From Nocardia mikamii NBRC 108933 (lineage in GTDB: Bacteria > Actinomycetota > Actinomycetes > Mycobacteriales > Mycobacteriaceae), in assembly GCF_001613505.1 (NCBI RefSeq), contig NZ_BDCM01000019.1, positions 62,001-126,000 on the forward strand: DNA of 64,000 bases, in the 5' to 3' direction. The notes under the pieces were generated by a model, which searched no databases, was not told the DNA's origin, and saw nothing but the letters and a program-made list of their open reading frames with translations. Shown one piece after another: positions 17,076-26,155 of this stretch; position 1 is the stretch's first letter; every line of letters begins with the position of its first letter. The position numbers were made by a program, and so were the translations under genes.

Positions 17076-18047
17076 ATGTCGCCACAACTGACCGTCGGAC
17101 TCGACAGCGTCCTGAATTCCCTGCTGAAGCTCTACGGTACCGGCAGTCCCGCCGTGCAGGCGGCGCCGTCTTCGGCGGCCCTGTCGAATTCCGCCATCGA
17201 TCTGCGTACCGGCGCGTTGATGGCGGGCTATCACGAGACCGCCGGGATGCACGCCTCGGTAGCCGGTGCGCATGCCGAGCGAGATGCGGTGGTGCACAAG
17301 GCGGTAACCGCTGCCGGCGACGGAACGGTCAAGGGCCGCAGCGTGGTCAACGGTCAGATCGCCGATCTGCAGACTCGGCTGCGTGCCATCGCGACCGTGG
17401 GCGACACCCGCTTCAGCGGCCCTGCTCTGCTCGACGCCGCGCATACCGCGGTGACGAATGCGGCCCGCCAGGTCGATACCGACCTCGCCGAGGCGCAGCG
17501 GCACGCGGCGCAGATCGTGCCGCCCGCGACACCGAAAACCGTTCGGGGGCGGCTCACCTCGAATCCTGGCCGGCGCGGCCGGCGCCGGCCGCGCCCACGG
17601 ACCACGTCGGTGGCGCGGACGGCTCGGGCGTTGCCGGCGATGCACCGGCCGGTCCCGTCGGACGGTACGGCCGGCGGTAAGGCGGTGAGTGCGGCGAGCG
17701 CGTATCTGGGTCTTCCCTATGTGTGGGGCGGTGGCGGGGCCGGTGGTCCGAGCGGTGGCGGATTCGACTGCTCCGGACTCACCCAGTACGCGATCGCCGA
17801 GGCGACCGACGGCAAGGTCGTCCTGCCGCGCACCACGTACGAGCAGATCTACAGTGGCGTTCGCATTCCGCCGCAGGATGTGCGGCCGGGGGATCTGGTG
17901 TTCCCGGCCGGCTCGTTCAGTGCGCGCGGCCCCGAACATGTGCAGCTGGCCGCGGGCAACGGCATGGTCATCGAGGCACCGTATTCGGGCTCGACGGTCA
18001 AATGGTCGCGCATGCCGAGCGAGGCCGTCGTGGTGCGGGTGATGTGA
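17076..18047 (+). CDS. NlpC/P60 peptidoglycan endopeptidase, T7SS-associated
   Basis: 323 residues. The N-terminal 150 residues are a helical domain of the type shared by the block, followed by a basic linker (RGRRRPRPRTT) and a C-terminal NlpC/P60 domain (about 205-323). That domain has YVWGG, FDCSGL (Cys 232), GDLVFP and EHVQLAAG (His 288), so the catalytic pair is present. The start at 17076 is chosen for its GAGG ribosome-binding site 7 bases upstream; a longer frame opens at 16989. No signal peptide is visible. It lies directly upstream of eccA, a position occupied by hydrolase-type genes in some mycobacterial ESX loci. Confidence 0.85.
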   Translation: MSPQLTVGLDSVLNSLLKLYGTGSPAVQAAPSSAALSNSAIDLRTGALMAGYHETAGMHASVAGAHAERDAVVHKAVTAAGDGTVKGRSVVNGQIADLQTRLRAIATVGDTRFSGPALLDAAHTAVTNAARQVDTDLAEAQRHAAQIVPPATPKTVRGRLTSNPGRRGRRRPRPRTTSVARTARALPAMHRPVPSDGTAGGKAVSAASAYLGLPYVWGGGGAGGPSGGGFDCSGLTQYAIAEATDGKVVLPRTTYEQIYSGVRIPPQDVRPGDLVFPAGSFSARGPEHVQLAAGNGMVIEAPYSGSTVKWSRMPSEAVVVRVM

Positions 18048-18062
18048 TGGCCGGTGTGCTGA

Positions 18063-18114
18063 TTCGGAACGAGTGCCCGTGGCCGGATCGCGGTGTGCGA
18101 GCACTCGTTCCGAA
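18063..18114 (+). terminator. long inverted repeat after the NlpC/P60 gene, possible terminator or operator
   Basis: Perfect 14-bp arms (18063-18076, TTCGGAACGAGTGC, and 18101-18114) separated by 24 bases. It begins 16 bases after the NlpC/P60 stop. There is no T-run, so factor-independent termination is uncertain; the separated arms could also be a protein-binding site. Confidence 0.5.
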
Positions 18115-18159
18115 GGGCGGATCGTCAGGATGAGGACTGCCGATCCACACGAATAATCA

Positions 18160-18181
18160 TACCGTCGAATAACGGTACATT
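18160..18181 (+). promoter_or_regulatory. TetR-type operator copy overlapping a TACATT -10-like box
   Basis: TACCGT (18160-18165), N6, ACGGTA (18172-18177) is a perfect 6-bp inverted repeat. ACGGTACATT continues into TACATT at 18176-18181. The same element occurs before the glutamate dehydrogenase, the AnsP-like permease and the secreted protein at 49969. Here it lies about 140 bases upstream of eccA, ahead of the palindromic promoter, so eccA may have two promoters. Confidence 0.55.
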
Positions 18182-18274
18182 CAATAGCGGCCCACCATAG
18201 ATGTCGGTGGCCGTACTTCATTTCCGCAGGTCGCGCACCGGCGGTGCGGGCATCCGAAAGCGCGATTCCTGGTA

Positions 18275-18301
18275 TTCCCATGTTTGGGAAATGGCGATCT
18301 T
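18275..18301 (+). promoter_or_regulatory. palindromic promoter element upstream of eccA
   Basis: TTCCC 18275-18279 and GGGAA 18286-18290 flank ATGTTT. After the same 5-base gap comes GATCTT (18296-18301) in the place of GACAAT in other copies. The predicted transcription start near 18308 leaves a short leader before either candidate eccA start. Confidence 0.58.
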
Positions 18302-18322
18302 CGCCCGGGTCGGGGACTGTCT

Positions 18323-20122
18323 ATGGTTCGGGCAGGCGAGAGCGTCGAAAGGGATGTCCAGGTGTCAGCGGCCGAGGACGCGTTCTATACGGGTGTTCAA
18401 TCTCTGGGATTGGTCGCCGGGGGCGTGCGCAACGAACAACAAGCTTTGGCGGCCTTTCGCGCCGCGACCGATCTGGATCCGGATATGTGCGACGCCTGGC
18501 TGGGTCGCGCGATGGCCGGCGATATCACCTCCGAGGTGATCTACGGCGCCTATCGATCGGTCCACAACCTCTATCGGGACCAGCAGCGAGCCGGTCTGGT
18601 CGACCGGTCGCTGTGGTGTCAGGTCGAAATCGGCATGTACGGCCTGCGAGTGGCGATGGCCGACCGCGATCAGATCGCCATCGCGCAGGCGTGTTCCTAT
18701 GCCGAGGGCGGGGAATGGCAGGAAGCGGCCGCCATACTCGATCAGGTACCCAGCGACGACGTCGCCGACTTCGTGCGGATGTCCCTGTTCTTCCGGACCA
18801 AGCGCTGGTCCGACGTGCTGGCCGCCCGCACCGCCAAACCGGTCATCGAGGACGGCCTGCTCGACATCGCGGCCGAATTGATGGCGGCGCAGGCGCTGGC
18901 GCATCTGGGCCGCCTGGGCGAGGCGATGCCGCGCGCACAACGCATCGTCGAGGACAGCGCTTCGGGCAACCTCTCCTACATCTGGGCGGATGCGCACTTC
19001 CTGCTGGGAATGTTGTACCGGCACAACGGCGATCACGAGAACGCCGACCGGATCCTCAAGGGACTGCAGGGATCCGGGCTGTGGTCCGACCGCGAGGAGT
19101 GGCAGCGCGCTGTTCGCGACAAGACCTACCGGCTGGAGGTGACCACTCCCGATCTGCTCGCCTCGCGCACCGATCTCTGGGATCCCACCACCGGTGACGA
19201 TCCCGCCGAGGCGGCGGCGGCGTCGGCGAAACAGGAACGCGAGGCACTGCTGTCGGAGGCCTCGGAGCTGCTGCAGGCTCAGATCGGCATGGATTCGGTC
19301 AAGGAGCAGGTCGACCGGCTCAAGTCCGGCGTACTGATGGATCAGGTCCGGGCCAAGCGCGGGCTGGCGGTGGAATCCAAATCGCAGCACCTGATCTTCT
19401 CCGGCCCGCCCGGCACCGGTAAGACCACGATCGCCCGCGTCATCGCGAAGATCTTCGCCGGTCTGGGCGTGGTCGAGAATCCGGAAGTGATCGAGGTGTC
19501 GCGCAACGACATGGTCGGCACCCACCTCGGCCATACCGCACCCAAGACCAACGCCCTCATCGATTCCGCGCTCGGCGGTGTGCTGTTCATCGACGAGGCC
19601 TACACCCTGATCCAGGAGGGACTGTCCGGCGGCGACGCCTTCGGCAAGGAAGCCGTCGACACCCTGCTGGCGCGGATGGAGAACGATCGCGACAAGCTGG
19701 TGGTGGTGATCGCCGGATACGAGGATCAGATCGACCGGTTCCTGGCCTCCAACGACGGTCTCGCCTCGCGCTTCACCAAACGCATCCGCTTCTCCAGCTA
19801 CGGTGGCGACGAACTGGTCCAGATCGCCGATCACATTGCGCGCAAGAAGGATTCGCTGCTGTCCGAACAGGCGCGCGAGGTACTGCGGGAACGCTGCGAT
19901 CAGCTCGCGTCGCAAACGAAGAACGGACGCCGGCTGATCGATCTGGCCGGTAACGGCCGGTTCATCCGCAATGTCGTCGAGGCCGCCGAGGCCGAACGCG
20001 ACTACCGCTTCACCCGCGAGAACGTCGACATCGCCGCACTCACCAACGAGGAATTGATGACGATCGACGCCTTCGACATCGCCGCCGCGCTGTCGGGTTT
20101 GGCGCCGGCCGCGACCAGCTGA
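18323..20122 (+). CDS. eccA: EccA, cytosolic AAA+ ATPase of the type VII secretion system
   Basis: 599 residues from ATG 18323. A GTG at 18362, preceded by AAAGGGA, is an equally good start and fits the usual N-terminus slightly better. The N-terminal half (to about 290) is a TPR-like helical domain (DPDMCDAWLGRAMAGD). The C-terminal half is a CbxX/CfqX-type AAA+ module with Walker A GPPGTGKTT, Walker B VLFIDEAY and a sensor/arginine region (GLASRFTKRIRF). EccA proteins are cytosolic and thought to act on EspG-chaperoned PE/PPE substrates. eccB follows after 4 bases, so the genes are one operon. Confidence 0.93.
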   Translation: MVRAGESVERDVQVSAAEDAFYTGVQSLGLVAGGVRNEQQALAAFRAATDLDPDMCDAWLGRAMAGDITSEVIYGAYRSVHNLYRDQQRAGLVDRSLWCQVEIGMYGLRVAMADRDQIAIAQACSYAEGGEWQEAAAILDQVPSDDVADFVRMSLFFRTKRWSDVLAARTAKPVIEDGLLDIAAELMAAQALAHLGRLGEAMPRAQRIVEDSASGNLSYIWADAHFLLGMLYRHNGDHENADRILKGLQGSGLWSDREEWQRAVRDKTYRLEVTTPDLLASRTDLWDPTTGDDPAEAAAASAKQEREALLSEASELLQAQIGMDSVKEQVDRLKSGVLMDQVRAKRGLAVESKSQHLIFSGPPGTGKTTIARVIAKIFAGLGVVENPEVIEVSRNDMVGTHLGHTAPKTNALIDSALGGVLFIDEAYTLIQEGLSGGDAFGKEAVDTLLARMENDRDKLVVVIAGYEDQIDRFLASNDGLASRFTKRIRFSSYGGDELVQIADHIARKKDSLLSEQAREVLRERCDQLASQTKNGRRLIDLAGNGRFIRNVVEAAEAERDYRFTRENVDIAALTNEELMTIDAFDIAAALSGLAPAATS

Positions 20123-20126
20123 CGCC

Positions 20127-21692
20127 ATGGCGCGATTCCGGGTGGTGACCAAGCACCAGATATCGGGGTGGCGGTTCCTGCTGCGCCGGATCGAGCACGC
20201 GCTGGTGCGGCGCGAGGTCTCCATGATCGACGATCCGCAGCGCGGCCGATCCACCGCGCTCTCGATCGGAATCGCGCTGGCCTGCGTCGTCGTCGCCGGC
20301 GCCGCGGTGATGGCGTTCTTCAAGCCCGCCAAACAGGTCGGCAACGCCGACATCGTCGCCGACAAGAACAGTGGCGCGCTCTACGTGAAGGTCGGCGGGC
20401 GACTGCATCCGGCGCTGAATCTGACCTCGGCGCGGCTGATCAGCGGTAAGGCGGCCGACCCGGTGCCGGTCTCCCAGCAGGAGCTGGACAAGTATCCGCG
20501 CGGTCCGTGGGTGGGAATTCCGGGCGCTCCCGACAGTATCGTCGGCAGCACCGACACCGACTCCTCGTGGACGGTGTGTGATACCACCCGCACCGGTGCG
20601 GACGCACCGATCGACCGGACCACCGGCCTGCCCACCACCGCCGGCTCCGCGGTGGTCACCACCGCCATCGGCGGCCCGCTGACCGTGGACGACGACACCA
20701 CCCACACGCTGTCCGGTGATCAGGCGCGGCTGCTGCGCAATGGTTCGATCACCTGGCTGGTCTACGACGATCGCGACAAGGGCGTGGTGCGCGCGGCGAT
20801 CGATCTGCGCGACTCCGCGGTCACCCTGGCGCTCGGTATCGACGCCACCATGCCGGTTCCGCAGGCCTCGCGCGGGTTGATCGAGGCGATACCCGAGGTG
20901 CCTCCGCTGCGGGTGCCCGACGTGCCCGGCGCGGGCGGGGTCACCACGCTCTCCTCGGGCCTGTCGGTGCCCGTCGGATCGGTGCTGAGCGTGTCGAGCC
21001 CGGACCGCCCCGCCTCCTACTATCTGGCCTCGCAATCGGGCCTGGTGCAGATCAGCGCGGTGCTGGCGGCCGTCGTCCGCAACGCCGATTCGCACGGCAC
21101 GGCCACCACCATGGCGGTCGGCCCGGATGTGGTCGCCGCCAATCTGCGACCCGGAACCTGGCCCGGCACAGAGGATTATCCGGCGCGGGCCGTGCAGGTC
21201 GTCGAGGCGAACCGCTACGGCGTGACCTGCTACCACTGGTCGCGCGGCGGCCGGGATCCGAATGCGAGCACCCAGGTGCTGTACGGGCGACGGCTCCCGC
21301 TGACCGCCGAACAACAGACCCGTATCGTCGGCCTGGTCACCGCGCCGGCGTCGCACGGCGCCACCGCCGACACCGCGTACATGCCCGGCGGCACCGGCCG
21401 GTTCGTCCAGGTCACCGGCGCCGATCCGGCCTCACCGCTGCGGGAGTCGCTGTACTGGATCTCCGACAGCGGCGTGCGCTACGGCATCGACGTGGCCCCG
21501 GGCGCCATCGGCGATCAGACCCTGGCCGCGCTCGGTCTGCGGGCGCCGCTGCCCGCGCCGTGGAGCGTGGTGTCGCTGTTCGCCGTCGGCCCGGCGCTGT
21601 CCCAGCGCGACGCCCGCGTCCAGCACGACGGAATTCCGTCCGACAAGTCCGCGGTCGGTCTGCCACAGCAGTCGGAAGGTGGGGGTCCATGA
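20127..21692 (+). CDS. eccB: EccB, core membrane component of the type VII secretion system
   Basis: 521 residues, normal for the family. The cytoplasmic N-terminus (ending RREVSMIDDPQRGRS) is followed by one membrane segment at about 43-65 and a large periplasmic repeat domain (NADIVADKNSGALYVKVGGRLHPALNLTSARLI is the diagnostic EccB stretch). Cysteines at TVCDTT and GVTCYHW may form the usual disulfide. EccB joins EccC, EccD and EccE in the inner-membrane channel. Its stop overlaps the start of eccC (ATGA). Confidence 0.95.
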   Translation: MARFRVVTKHQISGWRFLLRRIEHALVRREVSMIDDPQRGRSTALSIGIALACVVVAGAAVMAFFKPAKQVGNADIVADKNSGALYVKVGGRLHPALNLTSARLISGKAADPVPVSQQELDKYPRGPWVGIPGAPDSIVGSTDTDSSWTVCDTTRTGADAPIDRTTGLPTTAGSAVVTTAIGGPLTVDDDTTHTLSGDQARLLRNGSITWLVYDDRDKGVVRAAIDLRDSAVTLALGIDATMPVPQASRGLIEAIPEVPPLRVPDVPGAGGVTTLSSGLSVPVGSVLSVSSPDRPASYYLASQSGLVQISAVLAAVVRNADSHGTATTMAVGPDVVAANLRPGTWPGTEDYPARAVQVVEANRYGVTCYHWSRGGRDPNASTQVLYGRRLPLTAEQQTRIVGLVTAPASHGATADTAYMPGGTGRFVQVTGADPASPLRESLYWISDSGVRYGIDVAPGAIGDQTLAALGLRAPLPAPWSVVSLFAVGPALSQRDARVQHDGIPSDKSAVGLPQQSEGGGP

Positions 21693-24600
21693 CCAGCACA
21701 CGCCGCTTCGTCCGCCCGGCCCGCGCCGAACGCGGGCCGAAGGCGCCGGCGGTCACGGAGTTGCGGTTGCAGCCGCCCACCGAATTGCCCAAACCCGTTC
21801 CGCCGTCCCGGATTCGGATGATCATGCCGGTCGTCATGGTCGCCGGTATGGGCGGGATGATGGTGATGATGTTCCGCAACGGTGGCGGAGCCGTCAATCC
21901 GATGATGATGATGTTCCCCGTCATGATGCTGGTGTCGATGTTCGGCATGGTCGGCGGTGGTATGAGCGGTGGCGGCGGCGGTGGCGCGGCCTCGCTCAAC
22001 GAGGAACGCAAGGATTACCTGCGTTCCATCGGGGAGAACCGTAAGACGGTGCACACCGCCGAAGCCGAGCTCTACACCTATCTGCGCCACACTCATCCCG
22101 GCCCGGCGGAGATCGCCCGGTTGGTCGGCGGTAAGCGGATGTGGGAGGTGCAGGTGGCCAGCCCGCAGTTCCTGCGGGTGCGAATCGGCCGGGGGCGCAT
22201 CGCGAATCAGGTCCGGGTGATCGTGCCCGAGGCCGCCCCGACCTCCGATCTCGATCCCGTCGGCGTCGTCGAGGTCACCCGGTTCGCCAAGGCGTACTCG
22301 ACGGTGGGCGGTATGCCGGTCGCGATCAATCTGCTGTCGGCCCCGCAGGTGGGATTCGACGGTGATCAGGAGGCGGTGGCCGGGCTAGTGCGCGCGATGA
22401 TCGCGGAGATCGCGGTGTTGCACGGACCGGACCAGGTCGCCGTCGCCGCCGTGCTGGCCGATCCCGACGCCCCGCAGTGGGCGTGGCTCAAATGGCTTCC
22501 GCACACCCAGCATCCGAGCGAGACCGATGCCATCGGTTCCAGCCGGATGGTTTATCGCACGGTCGCCGAGCTGCGGTCGAAGGTGCTCGCCGGGCTCAAC
22601 CGCGGCCCCTTCTCGGCCAACAGCCAGCCCACCCTGGATCGCACGCACTACATCCTGCTCGTCGATATCACCGGGCCGGCCAGCGAACGCGACGTCTCGG
22701 GCGTGGACGGCTGCACCTGGATACGCCTGGGCAGCACCGAGCAGAGTCTGCCGCGCGCACTGAAGTTCACCGTCTCCCCGGATCGCGAACTGCACGAGGT
22801 GACCGCACGCGGCTTGCGCCGGGTGGGTGTCGCCGACACGATCTCGGTTCCGGCGATGACGGCCCTGGCCCGCGGCCTGTCACCGTTCCGGTTGTCCACG
22901 GTGGTGGAGGCGGTGGTCGCCGAACAGGCCGGGACCGGGACGTCGTGGGAGGAGATGGTCGGGGTCATCGATCCCGGTGCGATCCGCGCGGAGCGGCAGT
23001 GGCCCCGCCGCCGCGACATCGACCGGGCCCGGCTCAACATCCCCTTCGGCCACGATCCCGCCGGACAGGTGGTCTACCTCGACATCAAGGAGTCGGCCGA
23101 GGAGGGCATGGGCCCGCACGGCATGTGCATCGGCGCCACCGGCTCCGGCAAATCGGAATTCCTTCGGACCCTGGTGCTTTCGGCCGTCGCGACGCACTCA
23201 CCGGATGTGCTGAACCTGCTGCTGGTCGACTTCAAGGGTGGTGCGACCTTCCTCGGCTTCGACCGCCTGCACCACGTGACGGCGGTCGTCACCAACATGG
23301 AGGAAGAAGCCGATCTCGTCACCCGTATGGAGGACGTCATCAACGGCGAGATGGCGCGCCGGCAGCGCGTGCTGCGCGATGCCGGCAACTTCGCCAATGT
23401 CGCCGATTACGAGCGCGCCCGCGAGCAGGGCGCGCAGCTGGCGCCGCTGCCCACCCTGTTGATCATCCTCGACGAGTTCGCCGAACTGCTCGAACAGCAT
23501 CCGAACTTCGCGAAACTGTTCGTCGCCATCGGCCGGCTCGGCCGCTCGCTGCGCATCCATCTGCTGCTCGCCTCGCAGAAGGTGCCCGCCAACCGGATGG
23601 GTGAGCTCGAGGCCCACCTGTCCTACCGAATCGCGTTGCGCACCAACCAGACCAGCGATTCCCGCGACGCCATCGGCACCGCCGACGCCTACCACCTGCC
23701 CAAGAAGCCGGGTTCGGGATATCTGCGCGTCGGCGCGGGCGATCTGCAGCGTTTCCAGGCCGCGTACGTCGGCTCGCCGTATATCCCACCCGCGCAGGCG
23801 GCTTCACCGGCCGATGCGCAGCGGGCCCGGCGCCCCGGCGGCGGATACAAACCGCCGCAACGGTTCACCACCGCCCACGTCGTCGCCGCCCGCCCGGAAC
23901 CGGTCGTCGAGCCGCGGCTCGTCCTGCCCGAATCCGAGGACGAGAACGACGCGGTGACGTTGATGGAGACCGTGCTCGCGCAGCTGGCCGGGCACGGGCG
24001 TCCCGCCCACAAGATGTGGTTGCCCCCGCTGGGCGTGCCGCCGACCCTGGAGCGCCTGGTCACCGCCGTCCAGCCCGGGGCACTGCAGATTCCGCTGGCG
24101 ATCGTGGACAAGCCGCGCCAGCAGCGTCAGGACGTGTGGACCGTGGACCTGTCGGCCGCGGGTGGTCACCTCGCGGTGGTCGGCGGACCGCAGTCGGGCA
24201 AATCGACTGCGCTGCAAACCTTGGTGATCGCGACCGCGCTGACCCACAGTCCCGAACAGGTGCAGTTCTACTGCCTGGACTTCTCCGGCGGTCTTTCCGG
24301 TCTGCGCGGCGTGCCGCATGTGGGATCGGTGGCCTCGGCGCGGGAAGGGGACCGGATCCGGCGAACCTTCGCGCTGATCACCAATCTGATCGCCCACCGG
24401 CAGGCGTTGTTCAGCGAGCTGGGGATCGACAGCATGCGCGAATTCCGCCGCCGGCGCCAATCCCCGGCGGATTCGGCGGAGTTGACCGCGCGCGGTGACG
24501 AACACGGCGACGTCTTCTTCGTCATCGACGGATGGGATATCGGATTCTCGGTCAACGGGCCGTATTTCGACGAATATCTGCCCGTGATGGAAACCATTGC

Positions 24601-25705
24601 GCTGCAAGGCCTCAACTTCGGAATCCATCTGGTGGTCAGCAGTTCGCGGTGGGCGGCGATCCGGCCGAATGTCAAGGATCTGCTGCAGACTCGGCTGGAA
24701 TTGCGGCTCGGCGATCTCACCGACACCGTCTTCAACAATCATCGCGCGGTGGTCGCCTCCATCCCGCCCGACCGTCCCGGCCGCGGCATTTCGGCCGACG
24801 GCCTGCACATGCTGACCGCGCTGCCGCGCATCGACGGTTCCGGCGATGCCGACACCGCCGCCCAGGGGATGAGCGCGGCGATCGCGGAATTGGACCGGCG
24901 GTTCGAAGGACGCCGGGCGCCCGCGGTCAAGCTGCTGCCCGCCCAGATCACCATGTCCGAGATCATCACCGGGCGGCCGGAGCCGCAGACACTCGCGCAA
25001 CGACTGGCGCTGCCGTTCGGTGTCCGGGAATCCGATTTGACTCCGGCCACGGTCGATTTCGGGGTATCGACGCATTTCGCCGTCATCGGCTCGCCGGGCT
25101 GCGGCAAGTCGACGGTGCTGGCCGCGCTGCTGGAATCGATTCGCACCCAGTTCACTCCGGCTCAGGCGGTGGTGGTGCTGGTCGACTACCGGCGTCAGCA
25201 CATGGAGGCGATTCCGGACGAACAGCTGATCGGCTATCTGACCAGCGAGCGCGACCTCATCGACAGCCTGCCCGGTTTCGCCCAGAAGATGCGCGCCCGG
25301 CGCCCACCGGACAACGTCACGCCCCAGCAGTTGCGGGAGCGTTCATGGTGGAACGGCCCCGAGGTCTTCGTGGTGGTCGACGACTATCACATGGTGGCCG
25401 CGCGCGGCGGGCTCAATCCGCTGGATCCGTTGAAGGACCTCATCGTCGACGGTCGCGACACCGGATTCCATCTCATCGTCGCCCGCAATATCGCGCAGGC
25501 CGATATGGCCTTGTACGACAACGTTCTCGGCCAGATCAAGAATCTGAACAGCTCCGGATTCATCATGGACGGCTCGAAACTCGACGGCATGCTGATCGGT
25601 GACGTCAAGGCGACCAAGCAGCCGGTGGGCCGGGGCATCTTCGTCGAGCCGCTGCAGTCGCGCCGGGATCTGGTCCAGGCCGCGTGGGTGCCACGGCCGG
25701 AATAG
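21689..25705 (+). CDS. eccC: EccC, FtsK/SpoIIIE-type ATPase of the type VII secretion system (unsplit)
   Basis: 1338 residues from the ATG overlapping the eccB stop; a longer open frame upstream is not needed. Two membrane segments lie at about 42-62 and 71-90. Three ATPase domains follow with Walker A motifs GATGSGKSE (near 481), GGPQSGKST (near 832) and GSPGCGKST (near 1134). The Walker B regions are LLIILDEF, VFFVIDGW and VFVVVDDY. EccC recognises the C-terminal export signals of Esx/PE substrates and powers transport. The protein is a single chain, as in ESX-2, -3 and -5, rather than split into Ca and Cb as in mycobacterial ESX-1. No neighbouring eccC fragment is present. Confidence 0.96.
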   Translation: MTSTRRFVRPARAERGPKAPAVTELRLQPPTELPKPVPPSRIRMIMPVVMVAGMGGMMVMMFRNGGGAVNPMMMMFPVMMLVSMFGMVGGGMSGGGGGGAASLNEERKDYLRSIGENRKTVHTAEAELYTYLRHTHPGPAEIARLVGGKRMWEVQVASPQFLRVRIGRGRIANQVRVIVPEAAPTSDLDPVGVVEVTRFAKAYSTVGGMPVAINLLSAPQVGFDGDQEAVAGLVRAMIAEIAVLHGPDQVAVAAVLADPDAPQWAWLKWLPHTQHPSETDAIGSSRMVYRTVAELRSKVLAGLNRGPFSANSQPTLDRTHYILLVDITGPASERDVSGVDGCTWIRLGSTEQSLPRALKFTVSPDRELHEVTARGLRRVGVADTISVPAMTALARGLSPFRLSTVVEAVVAEQAGTGTSWEEMVGVIDPGAIRAERQWPRRRDIDRARLNIPFGHDPAGQVVYLDIKESAEEGMGPHGMCIGATGSGKSEFLRTLVLSAVATHSPDVLNLLLVDFKGGATFLGFDRLHHVTAVVTNMEEEADLVTRMEDVINGEMARRQRVLRDAGNFANVADYERAREQGAQLAPLPTLLIILDEFAELLEQHPNFAKLFVAIGRLGRSLRIHLLLASQKVPANRMGELEAHLSYRIALRTNQTSDSRDAIGTADAYHLPKKPGSGYLRVGAGDLQRFQAAYVGSPYIPPAQAASPADAQRARRPGGGYKPPQRFTTAHVVAARPEPVVEPRLVLPESEDENDAVTLMETVLAQLAGHGRPAHKMWLPPLGVPPTLERLVTAVQPGALQIPLAIVDKPRQQRQDVWTVDLSAAGGHLAVVGGPQSGKSTALQTLVIATALTHSPEQVQFYCLDFSGGLSGLRGVPHVGSVASAREGDRIRRTFALITNLIAHRQALFSELGIDSMREFRRRRQSPADSAELTARGDEHGDVFFVIDGWDIGFSVNGPYFDEYLPVMETIALQGLNFGIHLVVSSSRWAAIRPNVKDLLQTRLELRLGDLTDTVFNNHRAVVASIPPDRPGRGISADGLHMLTALPRIDGSGDADTAAQGMSAAIAELDRRFEGRRAPAVKLLPAQITMSEIITGRPEPQTLAQRLALPFGVRESDLTPATVDFGVSTHFAVIGSPGCGKSTVLAALLESIRTQFTPAQAVVVLVDYRRQHMEAIPDEQLIGYLTSERDLIDSLPGFAQKMRARRPPDNVTPQQLRERSWWNGPEVFVVVDDYHMVAARGGLNPLDPLKDLIVDGRDTGFHLIVARNIAQADMALYDNVLGQIKNLNSSGFIMDGSKLDGMLIGDVKATKQPVGRGIFVEPLQSRRDLVQAAWVPRPE

Positions 25706-25734
25706 CGCAAAGGTGTGGTGTATTCCGCACAACA

Positions 25735-25761
25735 TTCCCAAGGGCGGGAATGCCATAGCGT
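25735..25761 (+). promoter_or_regulatory. palindromic promoter element upstream of the PE-PPE-esx operon
   Basis: TTCCC 25735-25739 and GGGAA 25746-25750 flank AAGGGC. The flanking A and T extend the palindrome by one base pair. After 5 bases comes TAGCGT (25756-25761), a good actinobacterial -10 box. It separates the substrate/eccD-E operon from eccABC. Confidence 0.62.
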
Positions 25762-25813
25762 TCTTTCTGTAACCGCTCATACCAGAGTCGGCGTCACTTG
25801 TGAGGAGACCTCC

Positions 25814-26134
25814 ATGTATCTCCAGTTCAGTCCGGAAGTCATCGCTGCTGTTTACAGCACGAACACTGCTGTCGCCACCACGCTGTCCGGCTTGATGAAC
25901 ACCGCAGCCGCGGCCAGTACTCCGGCTCCGCCGAGTGCGGATCCGGTCAGCGCCGGGTTGTCGTCCGCCTTCACCAGTTATCAGGGCGGCTTCTTCAACA
26001 TCACCAACAACGGCATCACGAAGTTCCACGAAGGGAACAGCAAGCTGCCGGAATCGATTCAGCGATACGAATTCAGCGATGGCGAGGGTGGCGCGCAGGT
26101 CAGCTCGGCCGGCGCCGGCGTCGTAGCTATCTGA
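25814..26134 (+). CDS. PE family protein
   Basis: 106 residues, the classic length of a PE domain without C-terminal extension. Two helices are separated by a short turn (ASTPAPPSADPVSAGLSSAF). Near the C-terminus RYEFSDGEG fits the YxxxD/E secretion motif of PE proteins. It is followed after 19 bases by the PPE gene, the usual arrangement of a co-folded PE-PPE pair. GGAG precedes the ATG. Secretion by this ESX system with EspG as chaperone is expected from the family. Confidence 0.87.
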   Translation: MYLQFSPEVIAAVYSTNTAVATTLSGLMNTAAAASTPAPPSADPVSAGLSSAFTSYQGGFFNITNNGITKFHEGNSKLPESIQRYEFSDGEGGAQVSSAGAGVVAI

Positions 26135-26155
26135 CAACTCGGCTGGGAGTGCGTG

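Noticed and set aside
18201..18539. 112-residue plus-strand frame overlapping the eccA start
   Set aside because: It shares the region with the eccA N-terminus in another frame, has no ribosome-binding site and has unusual Trp/Arg-rich composition.
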